Origin: Brevipalpus yothersi
Lineage: Eukaryota; Arthropoda; Arachnida; Trombidiformes; Tenuipalpidae
Length of the DNA stretch: 53,618 nt
Reading direction: 5' to 3'
NCBI GenBank assembly: GCA_003956705.1
Contig: QZCP01000273.1
Coordinates: 1 to 53,618, forward strand
In this document: in pieces, positions 12,469-23,168 of the stretch
How positions within the stretch are numbered: position 1 is the stretch's first letter
How the letters are laid out: each line of letters opens with the position of its first letter
Made by a program: the position numbers and the translations under genes
Notes under the pieces: model-generated
What the model was told of the DNA's origin: nothing
Databases searched by the model: none
Seen by the model: only the letters and a program-made list of their open reading frames with translations

Positions 12469-15400
12469 TATTTTCAACTTCAAAACTTTCAGATTATCCA
12501 GACAAGGTGTTCTTGAATGTTGATTTTTCAAACACATCTTTGAGAAACCCTCATGAAAACTCAATCAACTACCTGATGGTAGATAAAATCATTATCAACA
12601 AAATTGTAATCGCTCTCTCTCTCAAGTCCATGTTCACGCTTCCTATCTGTCCATTTTCGCAGGTCAAAAACTTGCTAATTTTATATACACAAGCAAGGTA
12701 AGCTCAGGTAAATGGTGACGAATTGTGATTGCACTTGATTCTTTACCACGATTGTTATTGTTATTGTTTGTTATTTTAGCCAGTTTTATCAGACACACAC
12801 ACACACAAACAACATTGTCAAAGTGAATCCATCATTATGTATAATGCTCACCAGCATCACCAAAAAAGCATCGTTTCATCTATTCATGGAAAATGTGACC
12901 TGAATAGATGAGATTAGAGGCCAAATTTTCTACTTCCTAAATCACATCTCTCTTCACTGTTAATTTGATCATCTTCCATGCCATTGAATCACGAGTCTAC
13001 CGATTTGGTGAGATCAGAAGAAAAAACTTGTCAAACTTCACCTTCGTAATAATAGATGATAAAAAGGTTTAAATGTGATGATAATCAGTAGCAATGAATT
13101 TTTTCCCATTTACACACACACACATACACACTCACACAGATTGTTTTTATCAGTAATCAAATGTGTGTAGCCAAAATTAAAATTAACCATTAAATGAATG
13201 CTAATTTAAAGTGTCTTGAGATAAAAGAAAGTGTGTATATGGTTAACAAATTTAACTTACCTGTTGCTCGCTGGCCAGAAGTTACAGCTGCTAAATCTTC
13301 CACAACCATATATAAGCGAATTGAATCCCAAATTTCACGATCCAATTCTTTGGCAACTCTCACGGTACCATCCATTGGATTAACAGAGAAGCAATCCTTG
13401 AAGCGAGATTCATCAACCGGTGATGAGAGCTCATTTTTCGCTTCACTCAACAGGTAATCAATGGAATATCGTAACAGAGGCCGATCATCAGGATCTTTGG
13501 CCGACACTCGTGTCACAAAAAAGCCTGCCGGTGCATCTTCGGGGACCATCACTATTCCGGGCTCAGTGAATATTGGTGGCTTATTGTTAACATCAATTAT
13601 GGTCACATTAACGATCACCTGTGATTGCTTTTGATCACCACCAAAATTGCCATCCAACGCTGTGATCACCAATATGTAATGACTTTGTTTCGGATTTGAT
13701 CGATCTGGATCCAAATTAGCACCACTTGCAACCGATATTAGGCCACTATCGGGATCGATAACAAATTTATCCTGTGATCCTGAACTGATACGATAAAATA
13801 TGCGACTATTGGTTGGTGAATGATCACCATCAATCGCTTTCACCTGTACCACCATGGATCCATCGCGAATATCTTCCGGAATCGATTTTGAGTATGATGC
13901 TTTCTGGAATATTGGTGCGAGATCATTTTTATCATACACAATCACAAGTATTTCAACATCCGAAAACAATGATGGTGATCCCAGATCACTTGCACGCACG
14001 GTGAGAGTTAAATTTTTTGTTTCACCAATAGGTTGCTTAATTTTCTCAAAATCAAGTGGATCTTTGATCTTCAATCGTCCCGATCGGGTATCAATTGTAA
14101 AATTATCCTTATAAAAGCCACCCACAAGTGAGTATCGTATTTGTGAATTTGGTGTACCCTGTTGGTCAGCATCCACTGCCCTGATCACCACTGGACTCTG
14201 AAACTGATTCTCATTCTCATAAACACGTGCCTCATATCGATCTTCCATGAATCGAGGCTTATTATCGTTCACATCTTCCACTGTTAACAACAATTGTACC
14301 GTATTACGATTACCTCGTCCTTCATCATCACGAGCTTCAATGGTAATATGATACTGGGACACTGTTTCTCGGTCCAATCCATGATCAGATGTTTTCACAC
14401 TGATCACCCCAGTAATCGGATCAAGTTCCAATTTGGATGCCAATTCACCCTGTATATCAGTGTATCGTATTCCTTCACTGCCGAAAAGTCCGGAATCCAA
14501 ATCGGTTGCCCGTATTTGGGTTATTCGGGTACCTTTGGGAGCATTTTCAACCACCGATGCTCGATACAGATCCTTGTCAAATTGGGGAAAATTATCATTT
14601 GCATCTCGAATGTACACTGTGACCGGAACTGTGCTCGACCGAACACCGGATGCTGATGTAAGTGAAGATGCTGATGATGATGCTCCTTGTGGGCCAAGTT
14701 TTTCTCGTGCAATCAAATTGAATGTGTACGATTTGACTGTTTCATAGTCCAATGCAGCTGGATCCTTAACACGTATCACAAAGGTAGCCTCATTGGTGGC
14801 TTCACTTGGTGTCACATCAAAGTAAACCGAAGATTCACCTTCCAAAGACAGTGTGAACGTACCATTATTACCTTGATCATAATCGTACACTTGTGGTAAA
14901 CTTCCGGTTCCGGTAAATTTTACCGGCATATCGCTTTGGGCACTTTCACTTATTTCCGCTGTATACTCGGAACTCTTAAATTGAGGCTTCTCATCATTAA
15001 CATCCGTCAGTATGATGGTCACTTCGGTTGTCACCGATGGAGGTGGAAATACGGCCACTGTCACCTCTGTGGCCTGTATTTCCAGTATGTAGGCACTGTT
15101 GGATGCTGAGCCTCTCTTCAAAAATTCTTCCCGATCAAGTTGCCCATCAACCGACACTATACCGGTGGTCGAATCAATTGTGAACAATCCACGTCCACCA
15201 CGAACTATTCGATATGTGACCGCATTGTTGACACCGCGGTCACCATCAACCGCAATCACTCGTAGGACTTCCGATTTTGGTGGCAAATTTTCGGGAATCC
15301 GTGTCACTGCCGGCACAAAGGTGAACATTGGAGGCTGATCTTCAGCATCTTCCACACGAATCAGTAGAGTTGCGGTGGCTGTATGTCTTTCACCTTGCAT

Positions 15401-18400
15401 AGCACGATCCTGTAATTGATGAGGATGAGGATCAAGATCAAGAGAAGAGAGAGATGAAGATGAAAAATTATCATTTAAAATCAATTAAAAGAAGAAGAAA
15501 GGAGAAGAAAAAAAAATCTTCTATGATAAACAAAAATCAATAGTCATAAATTGTTATTGCCTATTTTCGATTTGTGTGTGTGGGTAAATTTAAGCTTCAT
15601 TTTCAAGAGGGGTTCAATTTTTGTGTATATGGAAATAATTCAAATTTTTTCTCACTCCCTTGGTGCATTATGCAATGATCCTGATTAATGAGCACCCAAA
15701 AGTACAATCAAACAAATTGATTTATGATTTATGTTTTTTGTTTTCTCTCTCTCTCTCAATCCATATATTCAGGTAAAATTTGTAAATGCAATGTGTATAT
15801 GAGTATGTGTTTTTTTTCAAGATGAACAGGGTGAACACACCAATTATACTTGGGCGTGCTGTGTATATATTGGCTATTAATAGTGAACAGCTAAGGATTA
15901 ACGAATAAATCAGACACACAAACACAAACACACACACTGCAACAACAGAGAATAGTGGATAGAGAGTTGAGAAAATTAGATCAAAAGTAACAAGAATAAG
16001 TGAAAATAAAAGAGGCTAACTATCGGAATGTTTGTGTGTAATATAAGGATCCCAAACGAGGTTTGGTTTTCATTTGTTAACGAAGAAGAAGAAGAAAATG
16101 AATCTTCTCAACACACACACACAATTGCTACTTAAGATCATGATCATTAGAGGAGTAAATTGCTCAATGTTCTGAACTATTTGATCTGAAATACTTTGAC
16201 CATCTGGCTATCACTTTGGTATACACATTCCACAAGCGGTCAAGAATTTTTTCTATTTTTTCATCACCAATCCAAGAATGAAGCGAGGGAGAGATGAAAT
16301 TATACAGCTGAAAATTGGTCTGCAGACCAGTAATATGTTACTAGTATCAGAATTTACAGGTGCATGTTGAATATTATCATGGATAAGTCTAGTAAATACA
16401 TATTCTGATTAGGGAGAATAGCTAGACAAAGAAAAAAATTCAGCCCATCTTCATCTATTCCTCACATCTTGACAAATCTACATGCAATGGACCGTTATAT
16501 GAGTACTCATCATTCATCGTTCATAATTTTTGTTTTGAAATATACATACAAATGAATTAAGAGCATTGTATTTGGCTTAACAGTGTATGACGAAAGAGGG
16601 TGGATGGAAGAAGAAGAAGAAGATGAAGTATAAGATGAAGATGAATAAGAAGAAACAATAAAGGACCCAACAAAGGTCAATTTGTTCTGAACTTTTGTTT
16701 CTGTTATATATGATGATGATGACTTCAAATGGATTTTTTTCGGTACTGATGATGATAAAGTTTTACCAACGAAAGTCAAGTCATGAGGATAGGAAAAAGA
16801 AAAATGTAATCTCTCTTAACGTGATATGAACAAATGAATCAACAAAACAATATATACCAAAAAGTATGTATATACACACACAAATGTGTATGTATAAATA
16901 TATCTACCCAACAAAAATATTCAGTGCTATGTGAATGTAGACTGGACAGATTAAAAGTGGAAGATGTGTACGTAATACATTCATATACAAAATAAATGAA
17001 CGCAAGAAAGTAGAAGAGAGAATATTCTAATGTATCAGATAAAGTTAGGTCAGTATGAGCAGAAATCATTGTATAGTCATGAAATGAACAATACTGAAAA
17101 TGAATAAAAAAGATGGACAATATTTGTCTAACTTTATTTCTCTCTTCTCATTATTATTCATCTTCATTTGTCTTCTTCATCCTCTGATCATCATCATTGT
17201 CATCATCTATTTTGTGTGTGTGTGTGAAAGTAATATCATCATCATGTGTGCCTTAATTTATTCACAGTTGATGATGATAATTTTCACTCTTTCACTATTA
17301 GTATTTGTGTGTTGATGAATGAAAAAGAAGAAAAAGAAGATGGATAGAAGAATGTCAATTTTTGCTATCTCTCGTTTCATGTTGAGCAATTAAGTAAGTT
17401 CTTGTTGAAATTTTTGGGAACGAAAAAGATGAATTTTTGGTTAGAATAAATGAAGAGCCGAAATGAACTAAAAACTTTTTTTCCATCCCTATTCACTTGA
17501 TTCAAAATGATTTTTGCACCATCAACACACATACATATATACACTGTGTGTACCTATTGAGGAGTGTGAATAGTAAGAATAATTCGAAGGTTTTTGGGAT
17601 CAAGAGAGAAGAAAAAAAGGAAGAAGAAGAAGAGGAAACAAAAGTGAAGAAAACGAATGAGAATGGAAGATGAAGAGAGAGAAAAAAGATGAAGAAAGAA
17701 TAAACACATATTTATGTATGTATCTGAATGATGATTATAACTTCGCCCATCAAAAAGGAATGAGGTTTGGTTAGCCAAAATTCTCATCAACTGAGGTGAG
17801 GATTTCAATATATATACAGCCTAATCATGATATGACGATGTAACTATCATTGTAACGAGGTATTCTGATTATCATTATTTTTTTGCCACCATTATTATTA
17901 ACTCGAAAAACCCTGTTGAAAGTTCATTATACACACACACACACACAGCAAGATTCACCCGAAACTAACTGAGAGAGAAGAGTTACTAATCAAACGAAAT
18001 AGAAAGAAAAAAAGATAGAGAGAAGAATCAACAATTAATTAATTAACTTACAGTGGCTGAAATTTTCAATTGATATAATGAACGCTTCTCATAATCCAAA
18101 TCACCGACCAAACTGATAATTCCTTTACCTTCAACCGTTTCGATTGAAAATACTTTCGGTCCATTCTCTTTGTCCACTTCTTGTAAATCATATATCACTT
18201 GTCCAAAACGACCTTCATCCTGATCAAATGCTTCCACTGTTTCAATGGTGCCCGGTCTCATGGTTTCCGGTATACTGATTGATGTCCGAAATGGACGAAA
18301 AATTGGCTCATTATCATTAATATCTTCCACAATTATCAACATAGATTTGGTGATAAAATTTCCTTTGCCCAACTTATCATCGGTCAATGTTAACACAAGT

Positions 18401-18834
18401 GAATACGAATCACGTGTTTCACGATCTAACTCTTTGCGTAAATATATTATGGCCTGATTTGGTTTCACATTCTCAATTCTCAGTATATCCTCACCAATGG
18501 TACCGAGAACACCGAACGTAAGTGAATCTCCATCCGGATCCTCACCAATCAGTCGACATATTTCTTTATTCAAAAATGATGGTCCCTCCTTGACCCGTAC
18601 CACGATCTCAGAGCCACCGACACCCCCGACACCACCCACAGTGGATGAGAATCGTGGTGGAAAATTATTTTCACCCAGTGAATTGGCATACACGCCACCT
18701 CCACCACTGGGTAACTGTACATTGATGATTGTGATGATAAAAAGTAGTGCAAAAAATATGGAATGTATCCTACATGGCCATGTATCAAAAATAGTTGTAG
18801 TAGTAGTACTGGTTGGAAATAAAAATGACACCAT
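4448..18834 (-). CDS. Cad87A: Cad87A/CDH23-like cadherin, 13 coding exons, ~2041 aa (whole gene span)
   Basis: Single-pass cell-surface cadherin. Joined exons (minus, 5' to 3'): 18834-18052, 15409-13261, 12278-11752, 9000-8223, 7232-6933, 6829-6537, 6381-6148, 6042-5954, 5874-5788, 5717-5582, 5513-5383, 5280-5113, 4898-4448. All junctions are GT-AG and in phase. Visible order: hydrophobic signal ~24-40; 14 EC repeats with linker motifs (DXNDN or variants) at about 171, 282, 397, 530, 640, 754, 867, 986, 1090, 1202, 1346, 1456 and 1579; a membrane-adjacent domain ~1695-1792; transmembrane helix ~1810-1831; tail with EGSNPIWM (~1870-1877) and C-terminal ETTEL. Known of the family: insect Cad87A has similar size and layout, and CDH23 ends in a similar PDZ ligand. 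Inference: calcium-dependent adhesion at apical or microvillar membranes with a PDZ scaffold inside. An in-frame TGA at 18858-18856 precedes the ATG. Introns 1-4 are 1.0-2.8 kb; the other eight are 68-214 bp. The Cad87A symbol is by motif recall, not alignment. Confidence 0.86.
5113..5280 (-). CDS. Cad87A: Cadherin exon 12: proximal cytoplasmic tail
   Basis: 168-nt exon (1836-1891 plus two bases). YERRLKAATVSAFG follows the membrane; further on come VPNTNIHADEGSNPIWM and FDNDWFKDDEQM. Acceptor AATTTCAG|A, donor AG|GTAAAA. The SNPIW block looks like a conserved tail motif of this cadherin class, from memory of the family rather than alignment. Confidence 0.87.
5383..5513 (-). CDS. Cad87A: Cadherin exon 11: transmembrane helix
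   Basis: 131-nt exon (1793-1835 plus two bases). RAELLTFDDQLK lies just outside the membrane, then a ~22-residue hydrophobic span (about 1810-1831), then NQKSR as a positive stop. Acceptor ATTCACAG|CCT, donor AG|GTAAGT. Confidence 0.9.
5582..5717 (-). CDS. Cad87A: Cadherin exon 10: membrane-adjacent domain, end
   Basis: 136-nt exon (1747-1792): TDLYLHFVDPSDNSIMDV then VLKLIDKNIDYLDQL to LVSE. Acceptor ATTTCAG|A, donor GAG|GTGAGT, phase 0. No EC calcium motifs occur here. The strand-helix-strand pattern fits a separate globular fold next to the membrane. Confidence 0.88.
5788..5874 (-). CDS. Cad87A: Cadherin exon 9: membrane-adjacent domain, middle
   Basis: 87-nt exon (1718-1746 plus two bases): DVLSNITGAIVNVDSYKF followed by DDGVVDKLK. 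Acceptor TTCACAG|T, donor AA|GTATGC. The split codon rejoins with exon 10 to give KLKTDLYLHFVD. Confidence 0.86.
5954..6042 (-). CDS. Cad87A: Cadherin exon 8: start of membrane-adjacent domain
   Basis: 89-nt exon, 29 codons plus two bases (1689-1717): IYLLRADQRVRFILR followed by a charged helix LRERLEKFR. Acceptor GAAACAG|ATT, donor GA|GTGAGT. The pattern I-Y-L-L-x-x-D/E-Q-R-V opens the membrane-adjacent domain in CDH23/PCDH15-class cadherins (family knowledge). Confidence 0.84.
6148..6381 (-). CDS. Cad87A: Cadherin exon 7: rest of EC14
   Basis: Residues 1611-1688, from AIDPDDGPNRVI to DTASVK. The acceptor is TTTCCAG|GCA. The donor AAG|GTTAGA is non-consensus. A later GT (AATTG|GTTGTG) would put exon 8 out of frame, so the earlier site is preferred. 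It yields SVKIYLLRADQRV, the expected last strand of the repeat. Confidence 0.82.
6537..6829 (-). CDS. Cad87A: Cadherin exon 6: end of EC13 and start of EC14
   Basis: Residues 1513-1610. Acceptor AAATAG|GC, donor AAG|GTAAAA, phase 0. Contains PLDRE and the canonical linker DVNDNPPKF (1579-1587), then the first strands of EC14. Confidence 0.88.
6933..7232 (-). CDS. Cad87A: Cadherin exon 5: end of EC12 and start of EC13
   Basis: Residues 1413-1512 plus one base. Acceptor TTGTAG|GA, donor G|GTATGT. The EC12/13 linker reads TNVDDFEP (1455-1462), so the leading Asp of the canonical DXNDN is replaced by Asn and the rest is altered. EC13 begins with TQDTFIVTFSENRPPG. Confidence 0.87.
8223..9000 (-). 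CDS. Cad87A: Cadherin exon 4: EC10 to EC12
   Basis: Residues 1154-1412 plus one base. Acceptor TTGTAG|GGC. Linkers are DVNDAAP (1202-1208) and DVNDRSP (1346-1352). EC11 holds a Ser/His-rich insertion at about 1266-1295, which is not part of the normal EC fold. The donor is the weak G|GTTAGG. I chose it because it alone gives KIDKNNG-LLTLVKPLDRE in phase with exon 5. Confidence 0.86.
10790..10825. repeat. (CT)n microsatellite in cadherin intron 3
   Basis: Perfect run of about 18 CT units. A similar shorter run lies at 10023-10048 in the same intron. Confidence 0.96.
11752..12278 (-). CDS. Cad87A: Cadherin exon 3: end of EC8, EC9, part of EC10
   Basis: Residues 978-1153. Acceptor AATAACAG|CA supplies the two bases that complete the Ala codon split from exon 2. 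Linkers are DVNDNRP (986-992) and DENDNNP (1090-1096). Donor GATACC|GTGAGT, phase 0. The join to exon 4 reads KIDRDT-GSIIVANKLDRE, the expected strand order inside one EC repeat. Confidence 0.9.
12393..12461. repeat. (GA)n microsatellite in cadherin intron 2
   Basis: Perfect run of about 34 GA units, ~115 bases upstream (on the minus strand) of the exon 3 acceptor. In the transcript it reads CU, so it could serve as, or compete with, a polypyrimidine tract. Confidence 0.97.
13261..15409 (-). CDS. Cad87A: Cadherin exon 2: end of EC2 through most of EC8
   Basis: Large 2149-nt exon, residues 262-977 plus one base. Acceptor TTACAG|GAT, donor CAG|GTAAGT. Carries the linkers EDAEDQPP (EC2/3), DVNDEKP (3/4), DANDNFP (4/5), DVNDNKP (5/6), DKNDLAP (6/7) and DVNNKPP (7/8). 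EC4 is unusually long because of a Ser-rich loop near residues 497-520. Several open frames on the opposite strand here are antisense shadows. Confidence 0.9.
18052..18834 (-). CDS. Cad87A: Cadherin exon 1: signal peptide, EC1 and part of EC2
   Basis: Codes residues 1-261. A Thr-rich n-region precedes a hydrophobic core (SIFFALLFIITIINV, ~25-39). A Gly/Val-rich stretch (~65-74) lies between the NFPPRF start of EC1 and its first strand. DINDNEP at 171-177 closes EC1. LDRE at 137-140 and LDYE in EC2 are the usual LDRE-type calcium-site motifs. The donor is ACT|GTAAGT (phase 0). The next in-frame codons after the donor reach a stop, which supports the splice. Confidence 0.88.
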
Positions 18835-18835
18835 G

Positions 18836-18884
18836 ACAACACTTATGAATTCTCCTCAACATTTGTTGAGTTTTTGTTGAGGAG
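18836..18884 (-). promoter_or_regulatory. Cadherin 5' leader: upstream ATG and 10-bp hairpin
   Basis: On the minus strand CTCCTCAACA (18884-18875) pairs perfectly with TGTTGAGGAG (18861-18852), leaving a 13-nt loop 17 bases before the start codon. An ATG at 18862-18860 sits at the edge of the stem. It opens a 25-codon frame that runs past the cadherin ATG in another frame and stops inside exon 1. Seen directly; an effect on translation is inference, and the transcript start is unknown. Confidence 0.5.
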
Positions 18885-19556
18885 ACATTCACACACAGAG
18901 AGACACACAGGCACACACTAGCACAGAGTACACACACTCAATTCACTGAATAACGTGCTGGGCACACAAAAACTTTCCAAAATTTTTAGGACTGTGAGAA
19001 CGGAAAAAAGTATCGAGAGAGAAAGAGAAAGAGTCCTGATACAGCTTGAGACCGAGAATCAACTGAAATCGAGTGAGCAAAGTTGCCGAAAAAGTCTGAC
19101 CTGAGAGAGAGAGAGAGAGTAGAAGAGAGAGAAAAGAGAGAGAAAAGAAAGAGAACTGGTTTCTCTCACTCAGATCGGCATCTGGGTTCAGGTAGAACAT
19201 ATATTATATATATAGAGAGGGAGAGGTATTCCGCGCGCCCCGAAAATGCAAAGGCATCGGGAAAGAGAGGTAGAGAGAGGCTGAGAGAGAGAGAGAGAGA
19301 GAGAGAAAATCGCAGTATCATTCTTTTATCACAGTACATATATAACAATATATTTATATGGAAAGATCACAGACTCATTGAATGCGAAACTAATCGGAAG
19401 TAAAATACGGGTAAGATGCTGGAAGTAAGAGAGAGAAAAATTGTTAGTGTGTGTGTATGAATTTGTGTAAGCAGCTTTGTTGGTGATGAAGAGAAAAATT
19501 GGAGGATTTTTTTCTTTCTTTTTTGGAAATATAATCTTATTGTGAAATAGAGGAAG

Positions 19557-19560
<4 letters not shown>

Positions 19561-19602
<42 letters not shown>
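19561..19602. repeat. (AG)n microsatellite
   Basis: Perfect AG run of 21 units inside duplication copy A, absent at the matching place in copy B. Confidence 0.97.
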
Positions 19603-19604
<2 letters not shown>

Positions 19605-21936
19605 TATTCTTGTAGGTGTGAAAATAATTGGATGCTCAATTTAGTATCAAAATATGCAATAAAATCAGAGATAAGGTTAACTCGAGAGAAAAAGTTTTGA
19701 CTATACAAGTGTGTACATTCTCATGTAGCATCGCCTGAAGAAGATAACAAAAAGAGGGTATTTTTGATTCAAGCCAATCTTACCATTTGAATGACTCCAA
19801 TCTCTAGCGGACAAGAAAATGTGGCTCATCAGATTATGTTTAGGCTTGTTCATTTGATTCATATCAATGAAATTTATTCATTTTTGATGACTGATCCAGC
19901 ATCCCTCAGATACTGATTATGGACTTTAGAGAGCTGAAAACAAAAGATTTTTATGATCTATCTCTGACGAATTTGACTTGCTTGTGAGCAAAGTTTCTCT
20001 CAATATCAACATGTGAAATGTTCAAGGCAATGTGATGCAAAAACACGTCTAAAGTCAGCAATCCATGGATCCATAGGGATGAAGGAGAGACAAAAAAAAC
20101 ACCTCCTCCTCCTCCTCCTCCTCTTTGTCCTTATGAAAAAAAGACTTAAAAGATACCCTCCACTGGTACCTACTCTATTTAAGTTGAATGGTTCCAGCAT
20201 CACATGAATGATAATGGTTATTTGGTCAAAGAAAATCATGAGCCTCCGATATATAAAACGTATTATCATGGAAAATAAGAGGAAGATAATCGTAAGGCTA
20301 TCGAAAATTCCGATGAATTGTTGAAAAAGTTCAATAGAAAGCAAAGTTCATCGATATCAAGTGTATGCCACCATCACCATAGTTCTAAAGTGCCCATCAG
20401 ATGATGGCTTCAATCCAAGTGCATTTTATCTTCTTCTCTCCTTTCGGAACATTCCATGTTATGTGATGATATTCTCTTTCTCTCCTTTTTTTCACATTTG
20501 CTGATAGAACTGAAATTGTGTATATTCTTCTTAATACCATTGAAAGGAATTCAACACATGAACACCTCTTTTTTCTCACATCATTTCCAAAGATGCTCTT
20601 TTCTCTGATATATTTTTGTCAAATTTGCTCTCTCTCTTTCTTTCTTTCTTTCTTTCTCATCATCTTCTTCTTCTTCTTTTCCAACTGATTTATCTCTGCG
20701 TTGAACAATTTTGTATCACGCAAGATTGAAGAAAAGCAACACATACCAGTATCATCAATACAGATGTAGATGTGAATGATCTGTACCTGTACACAAATGC
20801 ATATCTCAACCTCAACACTAGCTGTGCCCTTTCGATTGATGAATTGGAACCAGATTTATTTCAAGGTGTATATATATTCACATGATTGCCTTATAGCTTC
20901 AGGAATTGAGCTATGAACACTTGCTTCTTCTTCTTTTCCCAAAACTTTCTCTCTCTCCCCTTTCATGTAACATGGTAACGATACATGATGGAATGTGTGA
21001 TGAAAAATTTTTATCGGAAAAAAAAGATAAATCGTCCAGTCATACTTTGACTCGACAGAATCATAATGTACTAATTGGTGGAGAGAGAAAAAGTTTGATA
21101 GTCTTAATACAATTACTTTCATTATACATTTGCCATTACACACACCAAAACATTCATCATCAAAGCCAAAGATCACAAGAATCAATCTGCGTCACGTTTC
21201 ACTTACACATATACACTTCCACAATATTAACCATTAATTAGGTCAAATATGCCATCTTCTCTGTATTCTTCATCACCTTGTTCCTTATTCTGGTGATTGT
21301 CCATTTTCTACCAAATCAAATCGGATCATCTCCAGTGTACTGTACTAATTGATGTGATAAGATCGGTGGAAGAAAGAGAGCATTTTTCAATATAAGATGG
21401 ACCACAAGTAGGTACAGGTACTTTATGGTGTTTTTTGTTTCATACATATCATTGTGTATGATTACCATCTCTCACTCATACATTCTTATCTAATGTCATC
21501 AGAAAAGAATCTATCTTCTATCCTGCAATCTATTGCATTTCATTTACCTGTGAAAAAGAATCAAGATATCAATTCAGCGGCACACTCTCAAGTCCATCTT
21601 ATTACATTCCAAAACCGCCAAAGCGTCCAAATTTTGCTGACAACAGAAATCACCCCCAATAACGGTAAATCATTGGCTAAGAATTTTCTTGAGTAACTCC
21701 CTGGAAAATAAATGGAATATGACATTCCCGTGGACAAGAAATATTCGACAAATTATTAACAATTAAAGCAAAAAGGACAATGTCTGTGCTCAGTGTTGGA
21801 AAAAATTATCTCCTCAAATTGGTAAAACCTTCTTCCTCATCACGACATGAAGAAGTACTAAAGACTTTGCTCTTCTCTTTTCTTGCTCCATCTTTTTCAC
21901 CTCTTAAACTTTCTTTTCTCTTCTCTTCTCTCTTCC

Positions 21937-21977
<41 letters not shown>

Positions 21978-22078
21978 CTTTCAGAATCTTCCAAAATTTA
22001 AATAAGAAAATGCTCATCCTTCCGCAATCAGGGCCACATCCAAACCATATAAACATGCAGAATAGGTCTGTGGGCGTC

Positions 22079-22081
<3 letters not shown>

Positions 22082-22126
<45 letters not shown>
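22082..22126. repeat. (CT)n microsatellite
   Basis: Perfect run following GGGCGTCCAG; a second CT run lies at 21943-21976. Confidence 0.96.
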
Positions 22127-22129
<3 letters not shown>

Positions 22130-22358
22130 TCCGGATGAGTATCAGTACCGGTCAGACTGAAAGTTTTTTCTTCAACCTCTCTCTCTCTCCCTCTTTCTTC
22201 ATCTTTTTTATCCATACAATTTTGACAAATAGGGAATCGCTCTGCATCCAACCCTTGAGGGATGCCTCATCCCTATCTCTTCCCCAGTAACACCAACTAA
22301 ACCTTCATCACCATGGCCACCCCCTATTTTAGGTGAGCTTTTCAGGTTCATCGGCAAG

Positions 22359-22373
<15 letters not shown>

Positions 22374-22443
<70 letters not shown>
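22374..22443. repeat. (GA)n microsatellite with GAAA lead-in
   Basis: A short run of GAAA units grades into a perfect GA run of about 33 units. Confidence 0.96.
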
Positions 22444-22446
<3 letters not shown>

Positions 22447-23009
22447 TTAGGTCTTAAGACATTAAAATCATTTGATGATGAGATGATCTGATTTCATCCT
22501 ACTAAGTAACATCAGCTCATTATATGCAAGTGTACAGGTGAGTTGAAAGTGTGTGTATAGCTGTGATCAGGGTGGAAGTGATGATTCGGCTAGCGATTCG
22601 AGTGGTGAGTGGAGTTATTCAGTGAGATTAATCGTGTTCGGATATTGGCCTCTCTGTCAAGGTAATACACCACTCAAAATGAGGCATCTTCATGGGAAAA
22701 ACATGATATAAGTTCAATTTATGGCTCACTAATTGGTGGTTTGAGTATTCTTTTCAATTAGAGTGTCTCACTTGTATCGCCAGTAATATGTCATTTGGAA
22801 AGTATAATAGTAGGAGTCAATATTTTGAAAATATTATTCTCATGATTAAGATCTGTAACATCATCATCCCCAAAGGCGAATTGAGGCTGGAAAAATAGTG
22901 TGTATTAATTGGGGAGGTAGTGAAGAGGTGGTCAAGATGGGCTAGAAGATGAAGATAAAGATGAGAGAGAGAGCAAAAATGATGAATGGAATTTATTAGA
23001 GGTGAAAAT

Positions 23010-23085
23010 ATACCATCGTGCTGATGACAGGTAAAAACTGTCCTCATTCAATCAGATTGTCACGGCTCACTGTCAAATTATGGCC
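23010..23085. repeat. 76-bp block identical in both duplication copies
   Basis: 23010-23085 is identical to 30396-30471, within a longer conserved block 22904-23104 / 30288-30490. It contains TGACAG-type sites in both orientations (GATGACAG; GACAGTGAGCC on the minus strand). A 2-bp difference in an adjacent GA run between the copies breaks any shared reading frame, so coding is unlikely. Function is unknown. Confidence 0.7.
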
Positions 23086-23109
23086 TTAACTTGACGCCGT
23101 TTTAGTGTG

Positions 23110-23110
<1 letters not shown>

Positions 23111-23164
<54 letters not shown>
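23111..23164. repeat. (CT)n microsatellite
   Basis: Perfect run of about 27 units directly after the conserved block of copy A. Copy B has no CT run at this place. Confidence 0.97.

Positions 23165-23168
<4 letters not shown>

Larger units (their letters stand above)
8224..18051 (-). other. Large cadherin introns 1-3 (span includes exons 2, 3 and most of exon 4)
   Basis: Intron 1 is 18051-15410, intron 2 13260-12279, intron 3 11751-9001; intron 4 (8222-7233) lies just beyond this span. They hold CT and GA tracts, (CA)n runs, short AT-rich palindromes such as 16860-16900, and (AAG)n or (GAT)n simple sequence. I see no exon-like peptide on either strand and no nested gene. Confidence 0.5.

Noticed and set aside
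13194..15338. Plus-strand open frames opposite cadherin exon 2
   Set aside because: They are antisense shadows of a long EC-coding exon, with no domain of their own.
20102..20123. (CCT)n run, a possible coding Pro/Leu tract
   Set aside because: Simple repeat without flanking coding sequence on either strand.
22817..23047. Small minus frame sharing the peptide HLYLHLLAHLDH with one at 30237-30437
   Set aside because: The likeness comes from the DNA duplication. A 2-bp difference in the adjacent GA run puts the copies out of frame, so they do not encode one conserved protein.
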